Position numbers and translations under genes: made by a program
Assembly: GCF_003945765.1 (NCBI RefSeq)
Contig: NZ_CP027712.1
Span: forward strand, 6,634,001 to 6,698,000
Origin: Pseudomonas chlororaphis subsp. chlororaphis
Lineage (GTDB): Bacteria > Pseudomonadota > Gammaproteobacteria > Pseudomonadales > Pseudomonadaceae
DNA length: 64,000 nt
Direction of reading: 5' to 3'
Shown here: one piece after another, positions 63,634 through 64,000 of the stretch
Layout of the letters: every line of letters starts with the position of its first letter
Position numbering within the stretch: the first letter of the stretch is position 1
The notes under the pieces: generated by a model
Told to the model about the DNA's origin: nothing
Databases searched by the model: none
Seen by the model: the letters and a program-made list of their open reading frames with translations, nothing else

Positions 63634-64000
63634 ATGAAATTCAAACCGCTGCTGGCCCTGGGCCTGACGATTCTCGCTGCCTCCAGCCAGGCTTTTGCCG
63701 GTGCCACCCTGGACCGTATCGAACAGAAAAAAGAGTTGGTCGGCGTGCTGATGGAAAGCTACCCGCCCTTCTCCTTCCTCAATGATCAGAATCAGCTCGA
63801 TGGCTTCGACGTGGACGTGGCCAAGGCCGTGGCCGACAAACTGGGGGTGAAGCTGCGCCTGGAAACACCGTCCTGGGACGTGATCGCCGCCGGCCGCTGG
63901 AGCGGCCGCTACGACATCTGCATCTGCTCCATGACCCCGAGCAAGGCCCGCGCCGAAGTCTTCGACTTTCCAGTGCAGTACTACGCCTCGCCAGCGGTGA
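63634..64000 (+). CDS. Amino-acid ABC transporter substrate-binding protein, 5' part
   Basis: The first 122 codons of a gene cut by the right edge. Signal peptide MKFKPLLALGLTILAASSQAF(A), then the PF00497 pattern: ESYPPFSFLNDQNQLDGFDV, DVAKAVADKLGVKLRL, and CICSMTPSKARAEVFDFPVQ. It is a family 3 binding protein; relatives bind cystine, other polar amino acids or sulfur compounds. It is divergent from the homocysteine methyltransferase. Confidence 0.9.
   Translation, partial: MKFKPLLALGLTILAASSQAFAGATLDRIEQKKELVGVLMESYPPFSFLNDQNQLDGFDVDVAKAVADKLGVKLRLETPSWDVIAAGRWSGRYDICICSMTPSKARAEVFDFPVQYYASPAV

Overview
The window is a GC-rich chromosomal segment from a Pseudomonas, most likely of the P. 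fluorescens species complex (P. protegens/chlororaphis-like). The support is the gene order hupA-rubB-rubA / ubiCA / phoBR / CNNM transporter / phoU-pstBACS / purKE / aspA, which follows the P. aeruginosa PA5348-PA5430 neighbourhood. Dispersed REP-type palindromes (two families) are also typical of this group. The species is an inference; genus-level placement is secure. The segment probably lies within a few hundred kb of oriC.

Region 1 (1-19087, all minus strand) is a type VI secretion (T6SS) cluster with the H2-T6SS gene order: tssA-B-C-E, then tssF-G-clpV(tssH)-vasH-small lipoprotein-FHA protein-tssJ-K-L-M, with tssM running off the left edge. No hcp or vgrG is present. Between tssE and tssF sits an AT-richer cargo island: a PAAR protein with a C-terminal extension, a putative permuted NlpC/P60-like cysteine effector (H68/C174), a GTGA-overlapped anchored protein that is the best immunity candidate, and three further small membrane proteins.

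Region 2 (19088-29190) is housekeeping: an HU protein, rubredoxin and its reductase, chorismate lyase and 4-hydroxybenzoate polyprenyltransferase (ubiquinone), a secreted COG4315-type protein, phoB-phoR behind a Pho box, a CNNM/CorC-type transporter, an M23 peptidase and a RelE/HigB-HigA-type toxin-antitoxin pair. The toxin frame of that pair runs unusually far through the antitoxin gene.

Region 3 (29190-43760) holds a CheY-type response regulator with a PilZ-like C-terminus, the phosphate module phoU-pstB-pstA-pstC-pstS (Pho box upstream of pstS; large Pseudomonas-type PstA and PstC), an MHS-type transporter, a YciA thioesterase, an aldose-6-phosphate mutarotase, a DUF3299 protein, a GlsB/YeaQ protein and purK-purE.

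Region 4 (43760-57650) carries a LysR regulator divergent from aspA, a UBA-like-motif protein, a YcxB-like protein, a small gene graveyard (ferredoxin-domain and porin-end remnants around a REP), an AGCS symporter with an L-asparaginase, an AraC regulator, an exported ankyrin protein, and an acetylpolyamine-deacetylase/polyamine-binding-protein pair.

Region 5 (57650-64000) has a YeeE-type sulfur transporter, a MocR regulator divergent from paiB and two GNAT acetyltransferases, a homocysteine S-methyltransferase and a truncated amino-acid ABC binding protein. The most striking non-genic signal in the window is inside the MocR linker: five DnaA boxes (three perfect, two one-off) within about 100 bp.
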